Positions 8,256-19,340 of a DNA stretch of 64,000 nucleotides are shown here, one piece after another (position 1 is the first letter of the stretch; the number at the start of each line of letters is the position of its first letter). This stretch comes from Sinohyriopsis cumingii (Eukaryota; Mollusca; Bivalvia; Unionida; Unionidae). Made by a program: the position numbers and the translations under genes. The notes under the pieces are model-generated. The model ran no database searches and was not told the DNA's origin. It worked only from the letters and a program-made list of their open reading frames with translations. Location of the stretch: the NCBI GenBank assembly GCA_028554795.2, contig JAPYKE020000558.1, forward strand, positions 1 to 64,000. The letters are read 5' to 3'.

Positions 8256-10096
8256 CTAATCAATGATTTCATTAACAAGATTTCTATAAGCGCTAATATT
8301 CATGATACCACCCTGAAATAATCTTCGGCAGAAATCGGTTGCTTAATAATTATTTCTGATGAATTATTTCCAGCTAATTTTCCACCAATAAGTATTTCTA
8401 ATCGCGATACATCATTGACGACATTATCGGGCAGCCAGAATTATAACCGCTACCGGAAAAAGAAGAAGAAGGTGATGTCTCTTCTGGATCAGTTTCATAT
8501 GGCAATGGTTGAAAAATTTCGTCTGAGAGTGATTCATTGGCAGTAGATGATGTTGAACTGGGAGGTGGCATTTATGTTGTTCTTTTAAATGATGATGTTG
8601 TTCTCTTATTTGATCGTGGTGTTGTTTGTAATCATGATGGAGCTGACAGTGGTGGTGATAAATCTGCTCGTGGTGGTGTTCGTAATCGTGGTGGAGCTGA
8701 TTGTGATGGTGTTTGAAATAATGATGAATCTGGTCGTGATGATATTGGCTCTGCTGTTCGTTCATATGATGAAACTCCTGATGCTCTTCGAGCTTTTTCA
8801 ATAAGCACCTCACCCAAAAACATTTTAAAATTCGGATCATCTAAATCAATATTTTTCAATTTATTGGCAACAGCATATATTGCTGGAGCCCATTTCTTTA
8901 AATCTATATGTGAGATATAATCTGGTTTAAGATAAAAACATTTCTGATTATAAATATTTGCAGCAATATCAATTAATGTGTGCTTATCTTTAAAAGCATC
9001 AAGAGCATTTTGCTTAAACATATCAGCGGAAATTTCCGGAGACTGTTCTCTAGATGAAGATATATATTCTGACTCTTCTTTTAATATTGCCGCATCCAAT
9101 TCCTCCATCAAAATTTTCTCTTTTATTCCAAATTTTTTAAGTTCTTTATTTACTTTCTCCTCTTCTAATTCTTCAGTTTCCATCTTTTTTGTCCCTTTTC
9201 TTTCTTTTTTTTTTGTCCCTTTTCTTTTTTTTTGTCCCTTTTCTTTCTTTTTTTGTTCTTTTTCCATCTTTTTCTGCTCTTTTTGTTCTTCTTTTTTTCT
9301 TTTTTCTTCTTCTCTTTCCATTCTTTCTTCTTCCATTGCAGCTGCATATTGTCTTTCCTGTGATCTATATCCCTCCATATATAAGCACGATATTCATCAG
9401 TGTTAGTTTTTAATCGATCAAGACTTCACCTAGCTTTAAATACCCAAGCAGCCCATGATTCCTTATTAGGAATATTAACAAGATTAAAAAGATGTTTTTT
9501 TTTTTTAAAAAAACCTTTGCAAGCAAAAACACCCAATTTTACAAAATCTTCACGATTATTAATTGAATGAGCAAGAATTGCTTTCATACCACCATCGCTG
9601 AAATAATCATCATATTTAGGTTTAATTTTTTTTAGATTGAACCTGTGTTTGAGTTTCAGTTTCAGTAGTTACAGGTGCAGGTGCAGGCTGAAATTGAGGC
9701 GCAGGTGGTGGAGGTGGAGGTGGAGGTTGAAATTGAGTCGGAGATTGAACTGCAGCCTAAGCAGTAGCTATATCAACAGGAAAATCTCGTAAAATTCCCT
9801 TTATGTTTTTAGCCCTCGATGCAGTTTGTTTCAATACCGGAAGAATACCTTTTTTTTCTTTCTTCGGGATCTTCAGTATCTCCCAATATAATTCTTTCAG
9901 TGGTTTCAGCAACTTTTTCAGTAGCTTTAGTTACGGGATCAAATAATAACTTGGAGGACTCCATAAAATCTTCCATCGACTCACCTCGTGCACGTATTTC
10001 TTGTTTGACAGATTCTCTCAATGGAATATACTTCTTTAATGCTTTTAGTCGCTCTCGAGCTATTCTAGTAGCATATGCTTCTCCGACACATACCAT
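8256..10096 (-). pseudogene. Long charged protein with Pro-rich linker and Lys/Glu coiled coil, many breaks
   Basis: One conserved-looking protein can be followed over about 600 codons. In order: MVCVGEAYATRIARERLKAL with LRESVKQEIRARGES (10,096-9,960), DPEERKK, a Pro/Gln linker (about 9,745-9,650), an FVKLGVFACKGFF block (about 9,560-9,500), a highly repetitive Lys/Glu/Gln coiled coil (about 9,340-9,170), a helical domain, a Ser/Pro tail, and RLEILIGGKLAGN near the end. Breaks are frameshifts at T8 runs 9850-9857 and 9626-9633, shifts near 9375-9395, 8410-8435 and 8310, and stops at 9757 (TAG), 9426 (TGA), 8632 (TGA) and 8572 (TAA). The longest open piece is 9378-8632. It could be a scaffold or terminal-protein-like factor, but the function is unknown. 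Some parts may be separate genes. Confidence 0.5.
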
Positions 10097-10143
10097 TATT
10101 AATATACTAATAATTTTAATTTATAATAATAAAACAATTACGG

Positions 10144-10157
10144 GTTGGTCTTGACCA
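10144..10157. promoter_or_regulatory. Short palindrome TTGGTC-TT-GACCAA upstream of the last Polinton gene
   Basis: A perfect 6-bp inverted repeat with a 2-base spacer lies 48 bases upstream of the ATG at 10,096, in an AT-rich stretch that would be the promoter of the rightmost gene. An operator-like role is only a guess. Confidence 0.25.
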
Positions 10158-10183
10158 AATATTTTAAAGTTTTTTTTTACTAG

Positions 10184-10353
10184 GAGCAGCAGTGAGGGTG
10201 AGTACCTGTGTGAGATCCTATATGTTGGCTGATGCAATAATAACGTCCCGTAGAAGCATTTAATTTTGAAAATAAAGGTTTCTAAAAAGGATTCTTTCGT
10301 AGGAGCCCTCAAATGTGGAAACAAACCTGGTCTGTTCACCCTCACTGATGCTC
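10184..10353. repeat. 18-bp inverted repeat pair at the right edge of the Polinton block
   Basis: GAGCAGCAGTGAGGGTGA at 10,184-10,201 and its reverse complement at 10,336-10,353 match at 17 of 18 positions and enclose 134 bases. The pair lies just outside the last Polinton gene. It could be the element's terminal repeat folded back, a small inverted-repeat element, or a hairpin. The left end of the Polinton is not in the window, so a true terminal inverted repeat cannot be tested here. Confidence 0.6.
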
Positions 10354-12640
10354 ACAGTTGGAAAAAAAAGGTGATGAAATGTGTAATGTTGAAACTACAT
10401 ATCATGTAGTATGATTGAGAATCCAATCTTAGAAAATGCCTAGTAAGTGGCAAATGTGAGCCGTTAGATGAGCAATTGTGTACCGATATGACAAAATAAA
10501 ATAACCTGGTATGAAAATTCCTGTGTGATGACGCTGGTTGTGTTTTCACATCACTGTTGTGCATCATATATGATGACCACAGGCGTTTTCCGTATCCTTA
10601 TTTTGCTTACTTCAACGCATATTTGGTGGAAAACATATGTAAAAGACGTTTTAGAAAAAATAATTATCAACGTCTTATCTACAACGTATCCAAATTCAGA
10701 ACTAAGCAGCCACCTTAAAGTATTATTCTCGTCCAAATTTTGAAGACATACATATCAACATCATTTACATATAATATGCAAGGACCTTAAAGGCCTATAT
10801 TTATGCTTGAGAGCTTTCATTTTAAAATAAGCACTGTGTATGACCCCAACACAGGCGTAATTTGGTACATATAGTAGTATCATCATCCATACGTACATCA
10901 CCCAACGCTTTCAACTTTATGCATGCTTCATAGCTAGCGTGTTTTTTTATATATTTATCTTCGTCCGTCTGTCATTCATATTTTAGACTTCGATTTAAAA
11001 ATGATGCTATCTATCAGTTTTTGCAATTAAAATGAAGAAATTAGCTTCGCGATGTTCACAGGGGTTGATATGATTAAAATCGGACGAGGAGGCTGATATT
11101 TTCCAGGCAATCTGTACTAACAATCTATATTGGAAATAACAATACTTTTTTCCTTTCTTCTAATTAATGACTGTTTCCAGGAGGAATTATAGATTCTTAT
11201 CACACAAACGAGACACGGTGCAGTCATGTCTTTCGAGTCTGGTCTCTTGTTATTGGCATTTTAGAAGATTACTTGATATCAAATTTCGAAAATGTACAGT
11301 CCCTTCATGCAGATTAGTACTAATGTTACGTTATTTGAGTTATGGTTATTAGTCGACAGATACTGTCATGTGCTTCTCCTTTACATGTGCGTTATCGCAC
11401 TAACTAATAATACAGTGTTCAGTACTATACCTCCCAAGTAAGCCGCAGGTCGTAGGGTGCCTTTAATGCCTGCTGCTTCCTATATGCATTTCTCTTCTTG
11501 CCTTTCCGGTTGTCTTTTCGAGATTACCTGTCTACCAACTACCATTGTTGCAAAGCTTTTGTCTAATTTATGCCAAGTCTATTTATGTGGAGCCCACCCT
11601 ACCCTTACTATACAAAATAGGTATGTAATAGTGGCAAACGCCTGCCAAAAACATGGAATATTAAAATGTGGCTTTAAATTGAGATCTCTGTATCGTTTGA
11701 ATGCATCACTCTAGTTCAGTAAAGAAGCGCATAAGTTATTGTACGCATTTTCATAAACAAAACAGAACACATTGCCAAGTTGGTAAATACAGGAGTGCCG
11801 TTGGATATATAAACAAAAACATTCGGAGTATAGTGCATGATAGAGTGCACCGTTTAAACAAAACTCATCTCGCGCAGTGTGTCTGCAGCGAGTGATCGTT
11901 TTTATGAGGTTAGTGACGAAGATATTCAAAATCAGTCGAACACAAGAGCTTGGGCCATACGTATAAGAATGCTAAGAATACTGGGAGTGGAAGTAACAAG
12001 CAGACCAAGATGTATGACAAGATATTATAAAATAGAAGTATAGTAGTCGAGTGACCTACCCTAGATGCTACATTTTTGTACGAAGTAATATATGATTTGA
12101 AGATTTGCGGCAGCCTGATTACCGAGAACAATTTGCAGAAGATGATGCTAAATGCAGTGAAGTAAAATATCACAAGGATATTTGCCCGCGTTCCAGAAAA
12201 TACAGTCTTATTGTATAAAAGCACATATCCATTTATACATGCACGGTTTGTATCATACTCAGTGACGGGTCATTTGAGTGTTGTTCTCGAATTAAGATAG
12301 ATATGCTTTTATTAGAGTTCCTATATCTTTTCTATGTTAGTGTGTCCAGTTATGACACTTTTATCCGCTGAGACTATCTCTACATTGAGAAAGCGACCGA
12401 ACCCAAATTGATGTGTTGCTGCTGAGTGAAATACACGAAAAATTCAGAATTGATATCGCACTACATATGGATAAAGAATCTTGCTCTTCTCCTTAACAGG
12501 AATAAATATATTTACGACTCAAGAACTGCTGAGCCGTCATGACTTTACTGTTTTGTGAGTGAATAATGACAGCGCACAATTATGCCTGAGACTGGATTCA
12601 AACACGCTCTCAAATTGTACTGCAGTACAACGAAACATGA
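10354..12640. other. No gene recognised
   Basis: All six frames are broken up and I see no tandem array or clear motif. The stretch lies between the Polinton block and the decayed polymerase copies, and may be further remains of the second element, but I cannot support any gene. Confidence 0.4.
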
Positions 12641-13755
12641 AAGTCCAGTATTTCATTTACCCGGATATTGAATGACTGACTATTTCAGTGGAAAGCGCTG
12701 ATGAACGGGCACAAATGCGTTTGTTACTGATCAAACAGTGCAAGTCGCTTAAAAAAATTTCATGTGGGTTCTCTTATGTAGTAGAAAAATGCAACAGTGC
12801 GTCCTTTGTCGTGCCCAAAGTGCTAGTACACAAAACACAGTCGAGAAGTTTCTCAGATCGATCGAACTTATGGCAATATGGAATCAGCAGCAGATCTACA
12901 CACCAGCAGACATAAGCTAAGATTGGTGATAACATTCGTGAGTTCTCCTCATCTAGTCACTGCTGGATTTGTGAAAAAGGCTTAGCTGAAGGGCATACTA
13001 CGAAAATTGATAAACAGCAAAGCCTTTTCAGCAATGAACCAAAATGTCCTGTTTACAAAGTTCATGATTATTGTCATTGCTTTAGTGTGTATGGTGTGTT
13101 GCACGCAACTCATGTAATTTGTAATTGATCATTTGTCCAAACAAAACCGAAATCTCATTGGCGTTTCATAACCTGCGATGGGTACAATAGCCCCTTAAGT
13201 ATGCAAGCCGTGGCCACAGCATCAAGCTCATAGAAATGCCTGATCACCAACAATGTGAAAAAATACGTGACGTTTCGGCTGCAACAATTACAATGTTTCC
13301 TTGGGCAATTTAGAGAATGTTCTGACGTAGGAGAGTTTCAAAATCACTCGTTTATACTATCCAAATAATACAGACTTGATAACAGTAAAAAGTGTTTGTC
13401 AGTAGGAGTACATATACGACTGGAACACATTTGCAGAAACACTGTTGCCAGTAGGCAACGCGTTTTATTCACCGTTGGTACTTGAAGGTACGAACATGGA
13501 AAGAATGTTTGTTCTGCGTTCGATTGCAGAAACCTCGGTGACTATATCACGATCTGTATCCGCGCTTGTATGTATTGTTGCTCGCTGACATATTTGAAGC
13601 ATCTCCTGACACAGACGTGTACGTGTAAAATCTTAATGCCGTGGATTACTTTTCGTTACCAGGTAATGCTGCAGTATAATGTAACTACTAACTGAACTTT
13701 GCAAATCGTTGGACAGATACCACAGGTTTTGTTATGTTGCAGTTCCATGACAGGG
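12640..13755 (+). pseudogene. Decayed viral-type DNA polymerase B, N-terminal part, copy 1
   Basis: Many short frames on the plus strand line up with the front half of a Polinton/adinto-type polymerase B. They are CWICEKGL (about 12,962), KVHDYCHCFSVYG with HATHVICN (13,057-13,125; relatives read DHCH.TG and AH..CN), a phenylalanine-rich then GYNS block (13,160-13,200), NNVKKYVTF and a QLQCFLGQF block (13,250-13,310), YHDLYPRLYVLLLADIFEA (13,542-13,600) and NLNAVDYFSLPG (13,630-13,665). These are the zinc/HNH-like insert and exonuclease III-type region before the palm. The frame changes every 30-100 bases and stops are frequent, so it is an old fossil. It is in the opposite orientation to, and clearly a different lineage from, the polymerase at 1-1343. 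Confidence 0.65.
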
Positions 13756-14640
13756 AAATACAGAGTCGCCAGGTTATTATGGTGCCCAGCATGCAAGCTC
13801 GCTAAACATAGCTGAGGTATTTCTCAGCTCGATCGAATTCACAGAGAAATGTTTTCGACAGCAGGTTGATGCACTAGCAAAGTCAATTATGAAGGATGAT
13901 AACATTTGTGTTTTATGCAGCCGCTTATTGCTGAATTTGTGAAAACGCTTCCAGCGATGTCATAGCTTATGATCACTGCCACATTACTGGTGCATACAAT
14001 GATGTTGCACACATCGCGTGTAATTTTTAACTACTAATTAATGCCACCAAAAAACAAAAATATGTCGTATTTCATAACCTTCCTGGCTACGACAACTACT
14101 TTACCATGCAAGCGGTAGCCGTAGCATCATACTCACCAATAAGCGTGATCTCTAACAATATGGACAAAATGCATGACTTTTCGAACGGGACAATTGCAGA
14201 TAATCGATGGATTGCAGTGTATGTATTCGTATTTGGACAATTTAGGAAACATGCTGACGGTGGAAAACTTTAAAATCACTCGTGGAAGCTGTCCACGGGA
14301 AGCAGGCATCCCAAAGACAGACCTGCGAACGAAAATTGTCGTGTATCTCACGAGTACAGGAACGACAGGAGCAAATTTGCTGAAACTCAGTTGCGATTGA
14401 TTCATTGTATTCATGGTTGTCACGTAAAGGTTTTCAGAACAAAATTAGGATTATTTAACAAATGTGATTAGCAATGGAGTGCAAAAGCATTGTTGACCAT
14501 CACGATTTATATCTGCGCATTGATGTATTCGTACTTGCAGATTTGTTTGAAAATTCGTGATACTGCCATTGCAAGAGGATTTGACCTGAATTGATTCATG
14601 GATTAAATGACAAAAGAAGCACAACGTGATGAGAGATGGA
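13755..14640 (+). pseudogene. Decayed viral-type DNA polymerase B, N-terminal part, copy 2
   Basis: The same region as copy 1 is repeated about 900-950 bases downstream. In order: YYGAQHASSLNIAEVFLSSI (about 13,770-13,830), DNICVLC (13,898-13,918), AYDHCHITGAYNDVAHIACN (13,964-14,025), YVVFHNLPGYDNYFTMQAVA (14,066-14,120), NNMDK (14,156-14,168), a QLQIIDGLQCMYSYLDNLG block (14,190-14,245) and HHDLYLRIDVFVLADLFEN (14,497-14,555). This copy keeps the DHCH motif that is damaged in copy 1. Downstream palm motifs are not visible. The tandem repetition could be a local duplication or two insertions in a row. Confidence 0.65.
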
Positions 14641-14644
14641 ACTT

Positions 14645-15790
14645 TGTGAAATGAATTAATAAATATATGTATATTCTCTACAACATATATAGTGCGATTC
14701 TTTCAAGCTCTAAAACTTACGACTCATTCAATTACTCGACACAAACATTTGTTATATGTGAATGGCTTTGTGACTTTATGAAACCTTAAGACTTAACAAA
14801 ATTCATACAATCATTCAAAAATGTGGAATAAAAATATGATTCATATAGACACAGACACACATTACAGTAAAACAAAATGTGATTCATATAATCTCGTGTA
14901 ATAAAGGTAAGATTCATATAATCTCATGCAAATATGTATAATTCAATTGTACTCAAATATAATCAATTGAAACAACTTATGTTCCATGTACTCAGTTGTA
15001 ACACAACATAAATTCAAACATGATCAATTGAAATAAACATAACAATTGTATCAAACATATCACTCATGACTCATTTAGTAAGTTGTACAGCACGTACGAT
15101 TCATAACAACGTACGACTCTTTTGAATACTTGTAAACGAGAAAGTTTGGCCTGGTTCACGTCTCCATTGTCAAACTTCACAGCTCCTGAATTCGTGGATT
15201 AGCCCACACTTGTATTGGCACACACACCTTTCATAGATCCACCATGTGCACAAGTTTACAGATCAGCACTTCCGTCCTTGTATGGCCTTGATGACCGCAC
15301 ATGCTTTCGTCCCCATACAGACAGATATGCAAACAGCCCGACCAACAGCGTCATACACCCGCACACAAACAGCTAAAATAAAAAACAAACGGGTCGTAAT
15401 AACAGGAACGGAATTAAAATTTATAAACACGTGTTACTTAATTAAGCTCTTAATAGCGACTTGTAAGAGTTCGAAAGTTCATAACGTTTCAAATCCGCGT
15501 AGTGATAAAGGCAACATTTCACGCTGAGTTATTAAAACTGAATATGCTTTACATATTTGCAAATAATATAAAATGTAACTATTACCCCTATGACTGTAGA
15601 ATGAAATGGAGAGCACAAACTCCTTGACACGATCCAAAAAGACCAATGTGTCGATTAGAACAGAAACTTGCCTTAAATCTACAGGAGAATGATACGTGAC
15701 TGGAATTGTGTTCAAAGAACACAGATGCCCTACCACAGTGCCTAAAATGACCTCAATGTAGAACATAATCATGGAATGATGCAAAGACAT
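14645..15790. other. AT-rich stretch with no gene
   Basis: Contains loosely repeated AATTCATATAATCTC-like words at 14,830-15,100 but no regular array, and no open frame with recognisable content. Confidence 0.4.
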
Positions 15791-16299
15791 ACAGCCATGG
15801 AAAACACTATATGCCACTAACAATACAGCCATGGACAACACTATATGCCACTAACAATATAGCCATGGACAACACTATATTCCACTAACAATATAGCCAT
15901 GGACAACACTATATGCCACTAACAATACAGCCATGGAAAACACTATATGCCACTAACAATACAGCCATGGACAACACTATATGCCACTAACAATATAGCC
16001 ATGGACAACACTATATGCCACTAACAATATAGCCATGGACAACACTATATGCCACTAACAATACAGCCATGGACAACACTATATGCCACTAACAATACAG
16101 CCATGGACAACACTATATGCCACTAACAATAAAGCCATGGACAACACTACATGCCACTAACAATACAGCCATGGACAACACTACATGCCACTAACAATAC
16201 AGCCATGGATAACACTATATGCCTCTAACAATACAGCCATGGACAACACTACATGCCACTAGCAATACAGCCATGGACAACACTATATGCCACTAACAA
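15791..16299. repeat. Minisatellite, 34-bp unit, about 15 copies
   Basis: The unit begins ACAGCCATGGACAACACTAT and continues ATGCCACTAACAAT. Copies run head to tail with only a few substitutions each (for example ACAAC or AAAAC, TATATG or TACATG). Confidence 0.95.
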
Positions 16300-16733
16300 T
16301 GTCATGGTAGAACATAAACGAACAAGATTTCATGCAGAAAAGTTAAAGAACTTGAGTTCTTCATGGACTTGTGCATTACCATCCTTATCATTATCAGCAT
16401 CGGTATTGTTATTACCATCATCGTCACATCATTATCATCACTACAATGATGCTGTTTGATTTGAAACATTTTATGAAACATATAAAAATACAATTGCCTG
16501 AACCAAGTAAACTCTGGAAGTAATGAATTTTGTACTTGAGACGTATACCATGTATTGTACATGTACTAGTTAATTGAAAATTTCAACACAAACACTGTAC
16601 AGTAACAATCCTTACATTGTACATGTGCCAGCGGATTAAAATATTCCATTTCACTGTGTGATACTGATTCATGCATTGATCCCTTTCCAGCTGATTAAAA
16701 ATGTTATTATACAAACAATGCACCATACATAAT

Positions 16734-16949
16734 GTATATACTTGCTTATACACAGAGACCATTGTAACTACACAGACCGAGATCTACCACTGCATAATGC
16801 TCTGGTAGATTTGATTATATGCAGTTTGCAAGGAGTAATTAGCTGAACAAACAACACAGACTCTGATCTGATCTGCCATCACATAATCCACCAGTAGATC
16901 AGGGCCTATGTTGTTTAAAGTTGGACTCAACTTATAAGCAAGTATATAC
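16734..16949. mobile_element. Short terminal-inverted-repeat element (MITE-like), family M, best copy
   Basis: A 216-bp unit bounded by a perfect 17-bp inverted repeat: GTATATACTTGCTTATA at 16,734-16,750 and its complement at 16,933-16,949. The interior has two diverged halves, each with a CAGA..GATCTGCCA-CATAAT-like core that is itself nearly palindromic. At least four more copies lie in the window at 19,341, 26,205, 40,085 and 59,925. It has no coding capacity. Confidence 0.75.
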
Positions 16950-17550
16950 GGTATGCATGCTAGAATTCTGTAATAATACTAAGGTATGCATGTTGACTCA
17001 ACTTACAAGCAAGTATAAACGGTATGCATGCTAGAATTCTGTAAAATACTAAGGCATGCCTGTTGACTCAACTTATAAGCAAGTATAAACGGTATGCATG
17101 CTAGAATTCTGTACAATACTAAGGCATGCCTCTTGACTCAACTTATAAGCAAGTATATACGGTATGCATGCTAGAATTCTGTAAAATACTAAGGCATGCC
17201 TGTTGACTCAACTTATAAGCAAGTATATACGGTATGCATGCTAGAATTCTGTAAAATACTAAGGCATACCTGTTGACTCAACTTATAAGCACGTATATAC
17301 GGTATGCATGCTAGAATTCTGTAAAATACTAAGGCATACCTGTTGACTCAACTTATAAGCAAGTATATACGGTATGCATGCTAGAATTCTGTAAAATACT
17401 AAGGCATGCCTCTTGACTCAACTTATAAGCAAGTATATACGGTATGCATGCTAGAATTCTGTAAAATACTAAGGCATGCCTGTTGGCTCAACTTATAAGC
17501 AAATATATATGTTATGCATGCTTCAATTCTGTAAAATACTAAGTCATGCC
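16921..17550. repeat. Tandem array, 70-bp unit, nine copies
   Basis: The unit begins TGTTGACTCAACTTATAAGC and ends AAGGCATGCC; copies start at 16,921, 16,991, 17,061 and every 70 bases to 17,481. The first copy contains the right terminal repeat of the MITE-like element ending at 16,949, so the array seems to have grown from that end. Confidence 0.95.
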
Positions 17551-17769
17551 TGCTCAGTGTTTGCATGATCCAAACTCTTTATAAGCCAGTCAAGGAATAA
17601 AAGGTTACTGTGACCGACCAGTAAAGGTGTGGAAAAGAAAATGCTTATCAAATTTTCATAAAATTTAAAACTTGCAACAAAATGCAGGCACAACCGACCA
17701 AAGAAATTATTGCCTGGACCCTTAGCTATATAAAAATATTAAAACTGTATTGCTCAGAACTGGGAAATT

Positions 17770-17814
<45 letters not shown>

Positions 17815-17868
17815 GTACATGTATTAATGATGAAGCAGATCATCATCATCATCATCATCATCATCATG

Positions 17869-17919
<51 letters not shown>

Positions 17920-17920
17920 T
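17770..17920. repeat. Trinucleotide tracts (AAT)n and (ATC)n
   Basis: Simple repeats: AAT at 17,771-17,812 and 17,868-17,918, with an ATC tract at 17,839-17,866 between them. The Asn- and His-rich frames across them are not genes. Confidence 0.95.
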
Positions 17921-17928
17921 GCATGTGA

Positions 17929-18207
17929 TTTGGATTTTTAACATAGCCTTAACAATTTTTCAATTATATTGTTACGATGTCTGCTTTGTGGCAGTTTATA
18001 GCCTGATGTCTAGCACAGGGGCATCACGCCTCATAGATTTAGCATGATGTCACACCCAGTGACATTATCCTGACACCAGGCCAACTATTCCTAACACTAA
18101 CCTCTTAATGCTAAATGTCAATTTTTCTAAGTCTTTGGTTTGACTTGGCCAGGGTTCAAAACGTCGACCTCCCACATCTTAGATAGACCACTTAGGCCAT
18201 CGGAGCT

Positions 18208-18210
<3 letters not shown>
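17929..18210 (-). mobile_element. tRNA-derived SINE, family A, diverged copy
   Basis: Reads on the minus strand. The promoter end is at 18,210: box A-like GGCCTAAGTGG and box B-like GTTTTGAACCC are both changed from the better copy at 18,739-19,047. The body (CATCATGCTA, CACACCCAGTGACATTATCC on the plus strand) aligns throughout. Confidence 0.75.

Positions 18211-18291
<81 letters not shown>
18211..18291. repeat. (AAT)n microsatellite
   Basis: About 27 AAT units with one AAC interruption, directly at the promoter end of the neighbouring SINE. Confidence 0.95.
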
Positions 18292-18292
<1 letters not shown>

Positions 18293-18351
18293 TTCAAAAG
18301 AAGTTAAATTCTACAACATTTAAGAAAGAAGCCTCATTAAGTTATATTTGC

Positions 18352-18590
18352 ATGTGTTGAATAATGCTTCGACAAATTATACAGTAAAACCTGTGTTGAA
18401 TAATGATAGGACAAAATATACAGTAAAACCTGTGTTTAATAATGCTTGGACAAAACATACAGTAAAACCTGTGTTGAATAATGCTAGGACAAAATATACA
18501 GTAAAACCTGTGTTGAATAATGCTAGGACAAAATATACAGTAAAACCTGTGTTGAATAATGCTGAGGACAAAATTTACAGTAAAACCTGT
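18352..18590. repeat. Minisatellite, 39-bp unit, about six copies
   Basis: The unit begins GAATAATGCTAGGACAAAAT and ends GTAAAACCTGTGTT. Since 39 is a multiple of three it stays open in frame and mimics a repeat protein. Confidence 0.95.
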
Positions 18591-18738
18591 TTTGAGAAAC
18601 CACTGCTACGAGAGACCACCCTTTTCGAGAAACCAACCTCTCCATGCATAGATTCATTGTTATATAGTGTTATGAACTGTTAAGAGAGACCACCTGTCCT
18701 AAGAGACCATTATTTGTTGGAAGAATGTTGTTGTTGTT

Positions 18739-19047
18739 GTGATTTGGATTTTTAACGTAGCTTTAACAATTTTTCAGTAATATCGCTACGATGTCTGCAA
18801 TGTGGCAGTTTATAGTGATGTCTAGCACTGGGGCATCATGCCGCAGACATGTAGCATGATGTCCCACCCAGTCACATTATCCTGACACCGGGCCGACCAG
18901 TCCTAACACTAATCTTTTCATGCTGAGCGCCAAGCGAGGCAGCTGTTAGTGCCATTTTTGTAAGTTATGGTATGACTCGGCCGGGGATCGAACCCACGAC
19001 CTCCCGCATCCGAGGCTGACGCTCTAACCACTAGGCCACCGGAGCGG
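18739..19047 (-). mobile_element. tRNA-derived SINE, family A, best copy
   Basis: On the minus strand it begins CCGGTGGCCTAGTGGTTAGA, with an intact RNA polymerase III box A, and has box B as GGGTTCGATCC about 40 bases on. The tRNA-like head is followed by a unique body of about 230 bp. Other copies in the window are at 17,929, 28,388 (split) and 41,684. Confidence 0.9.
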
Positions 19048-19340
19048 TTTTTTGGAAGAAGGGGTGTTCTTTGAAGCAAGGTTATACTGTATTATGTTTC
19101 CTTTTAAATGTTTTACTCTAAACAGTTTTAAAAAGCTACAAATATGGGTTAAATTTAAAAAAAAAGGAAATTTAAATATTTAGTTCTCAAAACTGATAAC
19201 AATAATAATAATAATAATAATAATAACATGGACCCTTAAATTACCAAGAAAAAGCGTATTCAAACCAAAAATGCATGAACAAAATGACATAAGTTTTACT
19301 GCAATTTCTTTCCAGCTGATAGTTACATTTGTAATCTACT

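Larger units (their letters stand above)
1..10200 (-). mobile_element. Polinton/Maverick-like integrated element, right-hand part, decayed
   Basis: A compact block of genes, nearly all on the minus strand with gaps of about 5 to 30 bases, has the gene set of a Polinton/Maverick or adintovirus: DNA polymerase B, penton-like and major capsid proteins, fibre-like protein, adenain-type protease and pVI-like protein. The polymerase gene runs off the left edge, so the left terminus and any integrase are outside the window. The right terminus is not certain; the last gene begins at 10,096 and an 18-bp inverted repeat at 10,184-10,353 may mark the end. Most genes carry stops or frameshifts, so this copy is probably inactive. 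The family assignment is firm from the gene set; the boundary is inference. Confidence 0.88.

Noticed and set aside
8424..8840. His-rich ORF on the minus strand
   Set aside because: It is an out-of-frame reading of the Ser/Pro-rich tail of the long charged Polinton protein, whose own frame continues through here with natural composition.
8978..9413. Phe/Ser-rich plus-strand ORFs
   Set aside because: Antisense to the Lys/Glu/Gln coiled coil.
15791..17550. CRISPR-like regular repeats
   Set aside because: The arrays are direct tandem repeats with no unique spacers and sit in eukaryotic DNA.
17682..18047. Asn/His-rich ORF
   Set aside because: Translation of (AAT)n and (ATC)n tracts.
18348..18683. 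Possible 13-residue repeat protein
   Set aside because: Same effect from a 39-bp minisatellite.
18960..19047. True tRNA gene
   Set aside because: Only the box A and box B promoter parts resemble a tRNA; it is the head of a SINE with several copies in the window.
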